From Desulfobacteraceae bacterium Eth-SRB2 (GTDB lineage: Bacteria; Desulfobacterota; Desulfobacteria; Desulfobacterales; UBA11574): DNA of 64,000 nucleotides. The translations under genes were made by a program, and so were the position numbers. The notes below the pieces were generated by a model. The model was not told the origin of the DNA. It made no database searches and saw nothing but the letters and a program-made list of their open reading frames with translations. Numbering within the stretch: the first letter of the stretch is position 1; each line of letters opens with the position of its first letter. The stretch spans positions 178,827 to 242,826 of the forward strand of contig RPGQ01000037.1 in NCBI GenBank assembly GCA_004193595.1, in the 5' to 3' direction. Below, piece after piece: positions 37,364 to 47,102 of the stretch.

Positions 37364-38008
37364 ATGTCAAACGTAAGAACCGGAAGACGAATTTACTATA
37401 ATGTTTTTTCTTATGTGTATGATGCATTTATTAATCTACATGCGCGTCGGGATGCCGGAGATACGCGGAACTTTCTGGTCGAGATGGCCAACCCGGAGGA
37501 GAAATCCAACCCCAGGATTCTCGATATTTGTTGCGGTACAGGAGCTGTTATCGTGGCGTTTGCCAATCGCTATCCCGAAGGCGTAGCCGTTGGCTACGAT
37601 TTTTCCCGGGGAATGCTGAGTAAAGCGCAAAACAAACAGACCTCCCGGAAAATTATCTTGATAGAGGGGGATGCGGCATTCCTCCCCTTTGCTGATGAGA
37701 GTTTTGATATCGTTACCTGCTCCCATGCATTGTATGAACTGAAACGGCGGACCCGGCAGACTGCCTTGCGGGAAATGAAGCGCATCATACGCTCCAATGG
37801 GATGGTATTGCTCATGGAACACGAAGTGCCTCATCATCCCCTTATTAAGATCCTCTTCAATATACGGATGATGACAATGGGATCTGCTGATGCCATGGAA
37901 TTTGTTAAAGGGGGACTGGACCCGTTTCAACGAATATTTCCGGACGTCTCGCTGTACCATTCCCCAACCGGGAAAAGCAAACTCATTGTATGTCGAAAAC
38001 ACAGTTAA
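37364..38008 (+). CDS. Class I S-adenosylmethionine-dependent methyltransferase (UbiE-like)
   Basis: The 214-residue enzyme carries motif I LDICCGTGAVIVAFA, the GYDFSRGML region and DAAFLPFADESFDIVTC, typical of UbiE/MenG-like class I methyltransferases. The start is uncertain: ATG 37364 (MSNVRTGRRIYYNVFS) has a distant GGAGGG, while a GTG at 37325 would overlap TrmO. The substrate is unknown; a quinone or lipid is possible. It is probably co-transcribed with the TrmO-like gene. Confidence 0.85.
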   Translation: MSNVRTGRRIYYNVFSYVYDAFINLHARRDAGDTRNFLVEMANPEEKSNPRILDICCGTGAVIVAFANRYPEGVAVGYDFSRGMLSKAQNKQTSRKIILIEGDAAFLPFADESFDIVTCSHALYELKRRTRQTALREMKRIIRSNGMVLLMEHEVPHHPLIKILFNIRMMTMGSADAMEFVKGGLDPFQRIFPDVSLYHSPTGKSKLIVCRKHS

Positions 38009-38113
38009 ATTGGGGAAGGCAGAATATCAAAAATTTATTGAGATGTTAGAACTATCTGATTCAATCTATTCGAAACACATTGGTTTTTCGTTTGTAACAG
38101 CGGAGGTAAGACA

Positions 38114-38860
38114 ATGATGAAAGTAATTTTTCACGAAGATTTTTATCAGGTGTATACACATGATCCTGCGGCAGAGAAAGGACGTATGGAGGCAATCGTT
38201 AATAGCATCCAATCTCAGGTAGAATTTGTCACAGCGGTTCCGGCAACCCAAGCCCAAATCTCAGCGGTTCATACCCAGCGCCATATTGAACATGTTCGCC
38301 ATAAAGGGCCTTATTCCATGGCCACATTAGCTGCCGGAGGCGCAGTACAGGCAGCGACATTGGGTCTGACCGAACCGTGCTTTGGATTAATTCGACCTCC
38401 GGGCCATCACGCCTCTGCAGATTCAGCCTGGGGTTTTTGTTATTTCAATAATATGGCCATTGCCCTTGAATCATTAAAACAAAGCAAACAAATCCGGGAA
38501 GCATATGTATTGGACATTGATTTGCATTACGGGGACGGCAACGTCAATATCCTCAGCGAAAAGGATTATGTAACGGTTTGTAATATTGATTCATTTGATC
38601 GAAGTGCTTATATCGACCGGGTCACCAGAGAAATGGAAAATTGTCACGCCGATCTGATCGGCATATCCGCCGGATTTGATAACCATAAGGACGATTGGGG
38701 CGGTCTGCTTGCTACTGAAGACTACCGAATCGTCGGCCAACGGGTTAAATCAGCTGCAGAACGGAATGGCGGTGGTTGTTTCGCAATTCTGGAAGGGGGC
38801 TACAACCATAATGTTCTGGGAGAAAATGTAATGGCGCTGATTGACGGTTTGTCCGGTTGA
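38114..38860 (+). CDS. Histone deacetylase-like amidohydrolase
   Basis: This 248-residue enzyme is the second deacetylase homologue in the window. It keeps RPPGHHAS (His98-His99), LDIDLHYGDGN (Asp136, His138) and SAGFDNHKDDWGG, so the zinc site and charge relay look complete. The strong AGGAGGT site sits 6 nt before the ATG. It is shorter than the 291-residue homologue at 10058 and is probably a different subfamily. Likely substrates are acetylated polyamines or small acetyl amides. It ends 12 bp from the convergent wtpC gene. Confidence 0.88.
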   Translation: MMKVIFHEDFYQVYTHDPAAEKGRMEAIVNSIQSQVEFVTAVPATQAQISAVHTQRHIEHVRHKGPYSMATLAAGGAVQAATLGLTEPCFGLIRPPGHHASADSAWGFCYFNNMAIALESLKQSKQIREAYVLDIDLHYGDGNVNILSEKDYVTVCNIDSFDRSAYIDRVTREMENCHADLIGISAGFDNHKDDWGGLLATEDYRIVGQRVKSAAERNGGGCFAILEGGYNHNVLGENVMALIDGLSG

Positions 38861-38872
38861 ACAGCGACGAAT

Positions 38873-39910
38873 TTAAAAAACGTGGATGGCGGAGGATCGG
38901 ATTGAAATATGGATGTCTTTGTTTTTTTGGAGTTCTAATTTAAAAAAGTCGTTCTTGCTTAGCATCACCCTGAAGATTACGTTACCTGTACCGGCTGAAA
39001 CCTCGAAGTACAGGCCTCGATCTGTAATACCCATTACCTTGCCTTGAAACGAATTAATATCATTACCGGAAGCCCCATTTTTGCTGATTATAATATCTTC
39101 AGGCCGAATAGCGACATAGCACTTATTTTCTCCGGGTGGGGATTGAAGGTGTAACTCAAGGTTGTTTACCCGTGCCTTTTTGTTTCTGAAGGATGCGTGA
39201 AAGACATTTTTAATGCCCATGAATTTGGCCACAAAGGGGGTGGCCGGTTTATGGAAGACTTCGTGGACAGGGCCGATCTGATCAATTTTGCCATCATTTA
39301 GGACCGCCATCCGTTCTCCCAAAAACATGGCTTCGGCAAAATCATGTGTGACCATTAAAAATGTGGTTTCTACTTCCTGATGCAGTTTTTTCAACAAATC
39401 CCGAATGTCTTCCCGGAAATTGGGATCCAGCGCGGAGAGAGGTTCATCCAGAAGCAGCACGGAAGGATTCACGGCCAGAGCCCGTGCAAGAGCTATTCGT
39501 TGTTTTTCGCCGCCGCTTAAATTATGAATAGATCGCTGAACAAGAGGCTGGAGTCCCAATTGCTCCATAAGCCATGTTACCCGTTTTTTCGAAGTATTTG
39601 GATTGGTTCTGTGGTAACGCAATCCATAAGTGATATTTTTCAAAACAGACAGGTGGGGAAATAGTGCATAATCCTGGTACACAATGCCGGTACCGCGCTG
39701 TTCCGGAGTAAGACGGGTAATCTCTTTTCCCTTCACAAGGATACGGCCACCGGTAATGGGAACGATACCCGCAATTGCTTCTATAATAAGGGTCTTTCCT
39801 GCCCCTGTGGGTCCCAGAAGCATGAAAAACTCTCCGTCCTGAATGGAAAGATTGATATCCTCAAGGGCAAAGCCGGGAAACTTAATGAACAGATCTTTTA
39901 TCTCGATCAT
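38873..39910 (-). CDS. wtpC: Tungstate/molybdate ABC transporter ATP-binding protein
   Basis: The 345-residue ATPase has Walker A GPTGAGKT, signature LSGGEKQRIALARAL, Walker B LLLDEPLSALDP and the switch His in MVTHDF, with a C-terminal TOBE-like extension (about 230-345, RPEDIIIS). It powers oxyanion import with the adjacent permease and binding protein. It overlaps the permease gene by 4 bp and is the last gene of the operon. Tungstate is favoured over molybdate or sulfate by the neighbouring WtpA-like binding protein. Confidence 0.87.
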   Translation of the reverse strand: MIEIKDLFIKFPGFALEDINLSIQDGEFFMLLGPTGAGKTLIIEAIAGIVPITGGRILVKGKEITRLTPEQRGTGIVYQDYALFPHLSVLKNITYGLRYHRTNPNTSKKRVTWLMEQLGLQPLVQRSIHNLSGGEKQRIALARALAVNPSVLLLDEPLSALDPNFREDIRDLLKKLHQEVETTFLMVTHDFAEAMFLGERMAVLNDGKIDQIGPVHEVFHKPATPFVAKFMGIKNVFHASFRNKKARVNNLELHLQSPPGENKCYVAIRPEDIIISKNGASGNDINSFQGKVMGITDRGLYFEVSAGTGNVIFRVMLSKNDFFKLELQKNKDIHISIRSSAIHVF

Positions 39911-40701
39911 GTTTGATTTTCCTTTGGCAAAGAGCAGATTCTCAACAGTAAAAACAGCACTAGACTGACCCCTATTAACCAGACAGCCACGGGTTGAGAA
40001 TATTTAATGCCATAGGCGGTGAAGCGCTCATAAATCATTACCGGTGCGATCATGGGGTGATACGCTACAATAACCACCGCCCCGAATTCACTGATTGCCC
40101 TTGCGCTGCACATAATGATGCCCACCAGCATGGAGCGCCATGCAAGGCGAAACGTTACCCGCAGGAATGTTTCTGACAGAGAAGCCCCGAGGCTCCTGGA
40201 AATATTTTCCAATCTCACCGGTATGGCTTCAAATCCTGCCTTGACGGTGTTTACATAAAACGGCAGACCCACAAAGGTCAGAACGGTAACAATCCCGGTG
40301 ACCGTTCCCATTATTTGGATCCCGACCTGCTGCATGAACTGCCCGAGCCAGTGATTTTTACCGGCCAGCCCAAGAATCGCAATTCCCACGACCGGGTGCG
40401 GAATCATAATGGGCAGATCAATGATACTTTCAACGAGTTTCTTACCGAAAAAGTTTTTCCGGGCCAGTAAATAGGCAAAGGGGGTGCCGATTAAAAACGA
40501 AATCAGGGCCGCCATGCCGGATGTATAGATGCTCAACCCGATCGAACGAAGGACATCGGGGTCATATATACTATCCTTGAGATCTTGCGCAGAGGGCTGA
40601 AGAACCATTTCGGTCAAAGGAAAGAGAATAAATATAACAACCGTGCAGGTGGAAAAAACGGCTATCCAAAAAAATGGATCAATCTTTCTCTTTGTTACCA
40701 T
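39907..40701 (-). CDS. wtpB: Tungstate/molybdate ABC transporter permease
   Basis: The 264-residue membrane protein has about six transmembrane segments (the first at residues 11-33) and the EAA loop ENISRSLGASLSETFLRVTF that docks the ATPase. It lies 6 bp after the binding-protein gene and overlaps wtpC by 4 bp, so subunits are made together. The family is ModB/WtpB-like; the ligand is judged from the binding protein. Confidence 0.88.
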   Translation of the reverse strand: MVTKRKIDPFFWIAVFSTCTVVIFILFPLTEMVLQPSAQDLKDSIYDPDVLRSIGLSIYTSGMAALISFLIGTPFAYLLARKNFFGKKLVESIIDLPIMIPHPVVGIAILGLAGKNHWLGQFMQQVGIQIMGTVTGIVTVLTFVGLPFYVNTVKAGFEAIPVRLENISRSLGASLSETFLRVTFRLAWRSMLVGIIMCSARAISEFGAVVIVAYHPMIAPVMIYERFTAYGIKYSQPVAVWLIGVSLVLFLLLRICSLPKENQT

Positions 40702-40707
40702 GGGGTT

Positions 40708-41694
40708 CTAATTTTTTACCTCAATCCATTTTAATAGAGACAAGGGAAGATGGGATTTCATTTTTTCTGTGGGGACCCTGCAGGGAATAAAAGGAGGTTG
40801 TCCCATGTCTTTCAGAGTCTTTAAGCCCCCATTGGGATCCACTAAATACTCCAGGAACGCCTCGGCAGCTTCGGGATTTTGAACATTTTTTAATATGGTG
40901 ATTCCATAGGTACATGATTTTCCGGTTCGAGTCATCCATGTCCCGGGTTTTTTGCCGGTCACCTTTACCGTTGCCTGTTGGTAAAATTCATCATTATTGT
41001 AATTACCCAGGTTAATCTCATCAGGAAGTGTGATGTACTTCAAACCCTGTTGAACAGCAACGGAAAGATACTCCCATGCATAGTCCATATTTCCTGTCTT
41101 GAGCAATGAAACCAGTTCAACCGATTTGGGCCGTACGTTTTTCTCCGGCCGGTTTGAAATCAACTGATCATAAAGGCCGGACAATTTGTAATATTTTTCA
41201 GCAAGTTGGAGTACCATAAGGCTCCTGTAGCCGCAGGGGTCCAGATTGGGATCCGAATGCCCCCAGATTACTCCTTTTCGTCCTAAAATTTCGTACCAGT
41301 TGTTGGCGGTGATCTGGTTTGCAAAGCGGCTCTTATCCGTATAACAAAGGACCAACTGGTTTGTTGCAAAACGAATATTCCACACCGCATATTCAGGGAT
41401 CAGGGTTTTGTCGATAACGTTAAAATCAGCAGATGCCATGATATCAGCCGGTTTATGCAGCTCTGAAATCATCCGCGCCATCTTTGTGCTTCCTCCCCCC
41501 TCACGGAGTACATCAACTTTGGAATATTTTGCCTCAAAATCCTTTTCTATTTTGGCAAAAGGCACCGTAAGACTACCGGCATGGAAAATAATGAGCTTTC
41601 CCTGTGGTTCGGCGCTAACAGAAAAAGGCAACAGGACCGTGAGCGCTATAAAAATGATTCGCTTGCATTTAATCAGATTCGCCAATTTTTTCAT
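40708..41694 (-). CDS. wtpA: Tungstate/molybdate ABC transporter substrate-binding protein, WtpA-like
   Basis: The 328-residue protein has a signal peptide (about residues 1-28, ending FSVSAEP) and begins its mature part with [20 protein letters not shown], the WtpA/ModA-like oxyanion-binding start. Further family parts: [38 protein letters not shown] and PVTEK-like loops, with [18 protein letters not shown]. The closest type I recognise is the archaeal-style tungstate/molybdate binder. It lies 3 bp after the regulator gene. Tungstate supply fits the tungsten AOR gene at 57113-59254. Confidence 0.87.
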   Translation of the reverse strand: MKKLANLIKCKRIIFIALTVLLPFSVSAEPQGKLIIFHAGSLTVPFAKIEKDFEAKYSKVDVLREGGGSTKMARMISELHKPADIMASADFNVIDKTLIPEYAVWNIRFATNQLVLCYTDKSRFANQITANNWYEILGRKGVIWGHSDPNLDPCGYRSLMVLQLAEKYYKLSGLYDQLISNRPEKNVRPKSVELVSLLKTGNMDYAWEYLSVAVQQGLKYITLPDEINLGNYNNDEFYQQATVKVTGKKPGTWMTRTGKSCTYGITILKNVQNPEAAEAFLEYLVDPNGGLKTLKDMGQPPFIPCRVPTEKMKSHLPLSLLKWIEVKN

Positions 41695-41697
41695 AAT

Positions 41698-42639
41698 CTA
41701 TTCCTCGGTTTTAGATTGTGATTCTTTTGGAAAAACCATTTTGCCGCACAAACTCAAATCGTATCCATCCAGTTTCACGGATAGGTCACGAAATTGGGGC
41801 TCATGCAGAAGGCTCAGAAAGAGTTGGACCCCCTGTTCAAAAAAATGCTCTTTTGAGATAAGGAGATCAAATCGCTCCCAGCGAAGCGGAATAAAGTCCA
41901 AACCCAAAAGACTTGCGACCGGTCTGATGGCAGGAGCCATATCGGCCCGGCCCGAAAGCACCTCCATGGCCACATCCAGATGGCTTCTGAATTCTTGATG
42001 ATACCCTTGGATTTGCGTGTTTTTGAGGCCGGCCTTCTCGAGTTCCCGGTCAAGGAGGAGGCGTGTGCCTGTGCCAACCGGACGATTGGCAATCTTGATG
42101 TCCGGTTGTCCCAGGTCGGAAACGCCGGAAATTTGCTTAGGATTTCCTTTGGCTACCAGAAATCCCTGTTCTCTTCGGCAGAAATTCACCAGTACGGGAA
42201 ATTTTCCTTTAAGTTCTTCCTGTGCATACTCAAAGTTGTACTCCTGTTCATCGTCCTGCAAAAGGTGACTGCACGCCACATGACAAAAGTCTCGGCCCAG
42301 GGCCTTAAGACCTCCCATACTGCCCACATTGCCGAAAACGGCCATATTCTCAGTATAGAGAGTATTAAAAAGAGAAATGATTTTGTCCAAAAGGATATCA
42401 TTGCTCCCGGCGATGATTAAAAGGCCATGATAAGGTGGCAACGGTTTTTCCGGTTTTGGATAGTTGATGGTTTGATTCTCCAGCCACCGTTCAACAAGGT
42501 GGCGGGGAAAGAGCCATTTGCCGGTTACCTTGCTTGCAGGCAGCCCTTTGTCGGCCACCAGGGTGTAAACCATCTTCTCATTAATATTTAAGAACTCGGA
42601 TACCTCTCGTGTGTTGAGCAGTGTTTTTTCCTTACTCAT
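41698..42639 (-). CDS. Excisionase-type HTH regulator with periplasmic-binding-protein-like domain
   Basis: The 313-residue protein (ATG at 42639, after GAGGAA) has an N-terminal MerR/excisionase-type HTH (LNTREVSEFLNINEKMVYTL then GKWLFPRHLVERWL) and a C-terminal PBP-like domain (LLIIAGSNDILLDKIISLF; NRPVGTGTRLLLDRELEKAG). The same combination is often seen beside molybdate and tungstate transport genes, where it should sense the oxyanion or a cofactor precursor. It is the first gene of the wtp operon, 3 bp before wtpA, so it probably controls its own operon. It differs from the XerC/D-type TunR regulators known from sulfate reducers. Confidence 0.83.
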   Translation of the reverse strand: MSKEKTLLNTREVSEFLNINEKMVYTLVADKGLPASKVTGKWLFPRHLVERWLENQTINYPKPEKPLPPYHGLLIIAGSNDILLDKIISLFNTLYTENMAVFGNVGSMGGLKALGRDFCHVACSHLLQDDEQEYNFEYAQEELKGKFPVLVNFCRREQGFLVAKGNPKQISGVSDLGQPDIKIANRPVGTGTRLLLDRELEKAGLKNTQIQGYHQEFRSHLDVAMEVLSGRADMAPAIRPVASLLGLDFIPLRWERFDLLISKEHFFEQGVQLFLSLLHEPQFRDLSVKLDGYDLSLCGKMVFPKESQSKTEE

Positions 42640-42663
42640 TTTTCTATTTTCCTCGTTATTCTT

Positions 42664-42813
42664 GACGGTTTCGTAAAAAGTCCAACTTCTGCGTTGTGCT
42701 GCATTTCGCAATCATTCAACGTACGAAAAGTACGCCTCATGATTACAAAATTTGCACGCCTTTTTATCCCGCCTATGTTTGGCGGGGGAGTTTGAACTTT
42801 TTACGAAATCGTC
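42664..42813. repeat. 150-bp inverted-repeat element (possible MITE)
   Basis: The outer arms GACGGTTTCGTAAAAAGTCC (from 42664) and GGACTT-type sequence ending ACGAAATCGTC (42792-42813) are complementary at 20 of 22 positions. The interior contains GCGTTGTGCTGCATTTCGC and CAACGTACGAAAAGTACGCC units and a GGCGGG stretch. A third partial arm, GGACTTTTTACGAGT, follows at 42820-42834. It lies at the promoter side of the regulator gene. I recall similar TTCGTAAAAAGTC repeats in Desulfobacterota genomes; that is memory, not a search. Confidence 0.7.
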
Positions 42814-43156
42814 TAAATCGGACTTTTTACGAGTTAATCATTCTTATTTCAATCAAAAAGAATAGGTTATGGGTAATATCTGCCTTTTATCGAATTAATT
42901 ATTTTGTAATCAAGCATTACACATGTCAAGCCATACAAGTAACTATTTGTCAAGATATTATTTAATTGGAATTGGTTGGAAAATATTTCAGGTTTAACTA
43001 ACCATAAACAACAATTATTAACTGCCACTTTTTCATAACAAAAGTTATTATGGGATAGGGGACTTGATTTTTTATAATCTTCTGATATGTTCTCTCCGAA
43101 TTTGCAACTTTAACATTTTCAAGATGGAAAAATAAAAAAATCCATAAGGAGGGTTT
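42814..43156. other. AT-rich intergenic region between the wtp operon and a plus-strand gene
   Basis: The stretch is AT-rich and non-coding. It should contain divergent promoters, but no clear operator palindrome or terminator is visible to me. An AAGGAGGG site for the next gene occurs at its end. Confidence 0.4.
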
Positions 43157-43564
43157 ATGAGCGAAGCCATTCAGCAACTGGAATCATTTATTGAAAACTG
43201 GACGGAAACCCGGGAACAAAATAAAAAAGTATTTGTACGTCTGAAAGATTATATAATGTCCAAATCCGGGGTGAATCTGGATTTTATACCCCGTGAAGGG
43301 CTTACGTATTCTCTAAGAGCAGCCCACGAGAATCAAAAAAATAAACCTTTGTTTGTGATGGTGGACGTGATTGAAGACACCCCCCGGTGGCTGTCGGTAT
43401 GTTTTTATAACGAGATGATTACCGATCCTGATGAAAACGGGGATTTTGTGCCGGACGGACTTCTGGGTGAGGATGCGTTGTGTTTTGATTTGGAAGAATA
43501 TAACGAAGAGGGAATCCGGTATGTTGAAGCCCGTATGGATGAAGCCTATAAGAGCGCAGCTTAA
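43157..43564 (+). CDS. Conserved-looking small acidic protein, unknown function
   Basis: The 135-residue protein starts at an ATG 5 nt after AAGGAGGG. It is acidic and likely soluble. Recognisable parts are an N-terminal helix (AIQQLESFIENWTETREQNK), a SLRAAHENQKNKPLFVMVDV core strand and a Asp/Glu-rich tail (TDPDENGDFVPDGLLGEDAL). I do not recognise a family. It lies 57 bp before lnt. Confidence 0.75.
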   Translation: MSEAIQQLESFIENWTETREQNKKVFVRLKDYIMSKSGVNLDFIPREGLTYSLRAAHENQKNKPLFVMVDVIEDTPRWLSVCFYNEMITDPDENGDFVPDGLLGEDALCFDLEEYNEEGIRYVEARMDEAYKSAA

Positions 43565-43621
43565 GGCTGATAACAGCTTGGAGACAACACAGACAACATA
43601 CAGATCTCTCTTGATATAGAA

Positions 43622-45217
43622 ATGGGCGAAACTAAAGGTCGTTCATCAAAATTGAAAAAAGATAAACTCGACAGGCTGAATTTTTTTTTAGCAGTATTAA
43701 GCGGGGTGTTACTCACCCTTTCCTTTCCAAATGCCGGTCTTTCATGGCTGGCATGGGTTGCCCTGGTTCCCTTGCTGGCTGCATTAAGAAACCTCTCCCC
43801 TAAAAACGGTTTTTATCTCGGCCTGTTTACCGGGTTTGCCCATTACCTTACTTTAATATACTGGCTGGCATATACCATGTCAGCGTACGGTCACCTTCCC
43901 TTGTATGCAAGTGTTCCGGTTCTTTTGCTTTTATCGGCTTATCTGGCGCTTTACCTTGCAATATTTTCAATGGCCTTAATATGCTTACCCTGTAAGCCCG
44001 TATTCCTTTTCTTGTTTATCCCTTTTATATGGGTTTCCTTAGAATATATTCGTTCATTTCTTTTCACCGGTTTCCCATGGGAGTTGATCGGATACACACA
44101 GTTTAACGTGCTCCATCTCATTCAGATTTCAGATATTTTCGGTGTGTATGGTGTATCATTTTGTATTGCCTTGAGCAATGCAGCAATTTTCTTAGTATAT
44201 CTTAATCTGTCAGGAAAAGACTGGCAAAAAAAAGAGGTTAAAACAGGGCATGTTGCAGGATCGGTATTTACTTTCGCGTTGGTTCTCTGTTTTGTCTGGT
44301 TTTACGGACAATGGCGAATACAATCCATTCAAAAACTGATTTCCCATTCCCCTTCCATAAAAGCTGCAATTGTTCAGGGAAATATCGACCAGGCAAAAAA
44401 ATGGGACCCTGCGTTTCAACTCACCTCAACAGAAAAATATATTAATCTTTCTCTATTGGCAAAAAATCATAAGCCGGATCTTGTGGTATGGCCGGAGACA
44501 GCGACGCCTTTCTATTTTTTGCACAATGCTCAATTGTCGGAAATGGTTATAAAGGGTATTCACGATACCGGTACAGACTTTCTAATCGGCAGCCCTTCTT
44601 TCAATCTCGGGACAAACCGTGTTGAATATTATAACAGCGCTTACCTGATTGGCCCGGAGGGAAACCTATACGGCAGGTATGACAAGGCTCACCTTGTACC
44701 GTTTGGAGAATATGTTCCGTTTAAGAAATGGTTGCCGTTTCTTGACAAAATGGTAGAGGGTGTTGGAGACTTTAATCCGGGCAAAAAAGGGCAAACCATT
44801 AAATGGGGGGACTACCGGGTAGGCGTTCAGATCTGTTATGAAATAATTTTTCCGCATCTTTCCAGAGCTATGATAAAAAACCATGCGTCATTACTGGTTA
44901 ATATCACCAATGATGCCTGGTATGGTAGATCCAGTGCTCCAAATCAGCATTTTTCCATGACGGTTTTTCGGGCTGTTGAAAACAGAAGGTCAATTATTCG
45001 TTCTGCCAATACCGGTATCAGCGGGTTTATAGATCCTTCCGGCAGGGTCATCGCCGCCACACCGCTTTTTAAGGACGAAACAATAACTCGGTCCGTGCCA
45101 ATGCTCGAGGAAACGACCTTTTATTCTCGCTTTGGAGATCTGTTTGCCATGGCATGTATTGGGGTAACGCTGGTTGCAGGATTTTGGGGTTATTTAATCC
45201 GGAAATATTCGAATTAA
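43622..45217 (+). CDS. lnt: Apolipoprotein N-acyltransferase
   Basis: The 531-residue inner-membrane enzyme adds the third acyl chain to lipoproteins. About six N-terminal membrane segments are followed by a nitrilase-like periplasmic domain with the catalytic Glu in VVWPETATPFYF, Lys in GRYDKAHLVPFGEYVPF and Cys in VGVQICYEIIFP. A final membrane segment closes the protein. No strong ribosome-binding site precedes ATG 43622. Directly after the stop comes a dispersed hairpin repeat. Confidence 0.95.
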   Translation: MGETKGRSSKLKKDKLDRLNFFLAVLSGVLLTLSFPNAGLSWLAWVALVPLLAALRNLSPKNGFYLGLFTGFAHYLTLIYWLAYTMSAYGHLPLYASVPVLLLLSAYLALYLAIFSMALICLPCKPVFLFLFIPFIWVSLEYIRSFLFTGFPWELIGYTQFNVLHLIQISDIFGVYGVSFCIALSNAAIFLVYLNLSGKDWQKKEVKTGHVAGSVFTFALVLCFVWFYGQWRIQSIQKLISHSPSIKAAIVQGNIDQAKKWDPAFQLTSTEKYINLSLLAKNHKPDLVVWPETATPFYFLHNAQLSEMVIKGIHDTGTDFLIGSPSFNLGTNRVEYYNSAYLIGPEGNLYGRYDKAHLVPFGEYVPFKKWLPFLDKMVEGVGDFNPGKKGQTIKWGDYRVGVQICYEIIFPHLSRAMIKNHASLLVNITNDAWYGRSSAPNQHFSMTVFRAVENRRSIIRSANTGISGFIDPSGRVIAATPLFKDETITRSVPMLEETTFYSRFGDLFAMACIGVTLVAGFWGYLIRKYSN

Positions 45218-45221
45218 AACT

Positions 45222-45500
45222 AACCCGGACAAGCCCGCCCTCCTGCCAAGCGGAGTAAGGCGGACGGGCCGGAACCAAAAATATTCGCTACAAAGGCACT
45301 AAGACCCGCCCGCCTCGCCTAAGGCGAAGCCGATGGCGGGCAGGCACAAAGGATATGAAAATTAGGAGCTTCGCCCTAATTGGAATAATGGAGTAATGGA
45401 AATATGGAGTGATGGGTTTGAGGAGTTTTTGACAATTTAAATAGTTTATTTCTGATCCTGACCTCAATATTCCAGTATTCCAACATTCCATTCTTCCATG
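45222..45500. repeat. Composite dispersed repeat after lnt
   Basis: The left part has a hairpin GCCCGCC-CTCC/GGAG-GGCGG (45233-45269) followed by GGAACCAAAAATATTCGC. The same module recurs after pabBC (50873-50965) and, decayed, after nrdJ (55777-55832). The right part contains GGAATAATGGAGTAATGG and the complementary ATTCCAACATTCCATTC. No gene is supported between 45218 and 45718. Confidence 0.75.
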
Positions 45501-45573
45501 CCGATGTCATAAACAGATTGTTATTAAAAGACTTGTGACTTCGAAAAGTTATAGAATTGCCGATACGTTCTTT

Positions 45574-45640
45574 CTTTGTGGTTTGGTGCCTTTGTGGCAG
45601 AATGGAAAAAGTTTTGCCACAAAAAGCACAAAATTCACAA
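45574..45640. repeat. Inverted repeat with TTTGTGGCA / TGCCACAAA arms
   Basis: CTTTGTGGCA near 45600 pairs with TGCCACAAAAAG near 45615, extended outward by TTGTG and CACAA. It belongs to the same family as the hairpins at 18137-18239 and 55823-55882 and lies just before prfB. Confidence 0.65.
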
Positions 45641-45718
45641 GGAACTAAACAAGAGTTGAAAGATAGAACAAAACAGATTATAATAGAATAAAATGGAAAT
45701 TACTATAGGAGGTAAAAA

Positions 45719-46817
45719 ATGAATTTAGAACTCAAGGAAAACATTAAGGAGCATTTTCTGAAATTAGAACAATTGAAAGGGTGTCTTTGACCTTGCCGAA
45801 AAAGAAAAAAGGCTTGAGGAAATCGAGACCCTGATTGCCAAAAAAGATTTTTGGGATAACCCCGAAGACACCAAGCCGGTTTTAAAAGAACGAACATTGC
45901 TCTCCGGTAAGGTGACATCAATTCATAAACTTTACACCGATCTTGAAGAAAGTCAGATCCTGCTTGATCTTGCCATTGAAGAGTCAGATGCTGATACCAT
46001 AAAAGAAGTCTCCCAGCAAATACAAGCAATTGACAAAAAAATAAAAAAACTTTCCATTGATCTTATGCTCGATGGCGCGGATGATCAGAACAACGCCATT
46101 GTTTCCATTAATGCAGGGGCAGGAGGAACCGAAGCCCAGGACTGGGCCGAAATGCTCTTCAGGATGTATACCCGCTGGATCGAACGCAAGGGGTTTGCAC
46201 TGGAGGTCATTGATTACCAGCCCGGAGATGAAGCCGGAATCAAAAGCGTGACGTTCACTGCCGGCGGTGACTATGCCTATGGCTATCTAAACGCAGAAAA
46301 AGGGGTTCATCGCCTGGTAAGAATTTCACCGTTTAATGCAAGCGGCAAACGGCATACCTCTTTTGCCTCCGTATTTGTCTATCCGGAACTCAAAAAACAA
46401 ATCGTTGTCCAGATTGATGACAAGGATTTGCGTGTCGATGTGTTCAGGGCCAGCGGCGCCGGAGGTCAGCATGTTAACAAAACCAGCAGCGCGGTTCGCA
46501 TCACGCACCTTCCCAGCGGAATAGTTGTCCAGTGCCAGCAGGAAAAATCCCAGCATAGAAATAAAGAACTTGCCATGAAGGTGCTTAAATCAAGGCTTTA
46601 CCAGCTTGAGAAGCAGAAGCAGGATGATAAATTGCAGGAAATTCACGAAAGCAAAAACGAAATTGCATGGGGAAATCAAATCAGGTCTTATGTCATGCAT
46701 CCCTATCAACTGGTAAAGGATCACCGCATAAACCTTGAGGTGGGCAATGTAAACAGTGTTCTCGATGGGGGGATTGATCTTTTTATAGAGGGGGTACTGC
46801 TTTCAGGCAAAGCATAA
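45719..46817 (+). CDS. prfB: Peptide chain release factor 2, with programmed +1 frameshift
   Basis: The gene starts at ATG 45719 (AGGAGGT site). Codon 24 is an in-frame TGA at 45788-45790, within CTTTGACC, the classical RF2 autoregulatory frameshift site, preceded by an AGGGTG Shine-Dalgarno-like element. A +1 shift after codon 23 continues at GAC 45789 and gives a 365-residue protein, the usual RF2 length. The catalytic GGQ is in SGAGGQHVNKTSSAVRITHL. RF2 ends translation at UGA and UAA; when it is scarce, ribosomes shift and make more. Confidence 0.96.
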
Positions 46818-46903
46818 TCGGATAAACCGGGAGAGTGCCGGGTGTAAATCAAGACTGTTGGTAATTGGCAGTCATCTACTTTTTAAAAAGATGAGGTTAA
46901 TCA

Positions 46904-46965
46904 TCCCCGGAGAAATGGAGTACTGGAGTACTGGAGTGATGGAGTAATGGAATAATATGAACCGT
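46904..46965. repeat. Short tandem TGGAGTA-type repeats
   Basis: Four to five imperfect units (TGGAGTACTGGAGTACTGG, then TGGAGTGATGGAGTAATGG) lie between prfB and the HD gene. They match the GGAATAATGG repeats seen at 20685, 45385 and 50990. Confidence 0.6.
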
Positions 46966-47102
46966 GATTGGATTCGGGAAACAAGGGTGAAAGAATAAAA
47001 ATCATATCTTTTTCCGCTGTTGTATATAACACTCCAATACTCAAATATCTTATATGCAAAATTCCTTAACTATTCAATCTTCAATCGAAAATATTCAATT
47101 AT

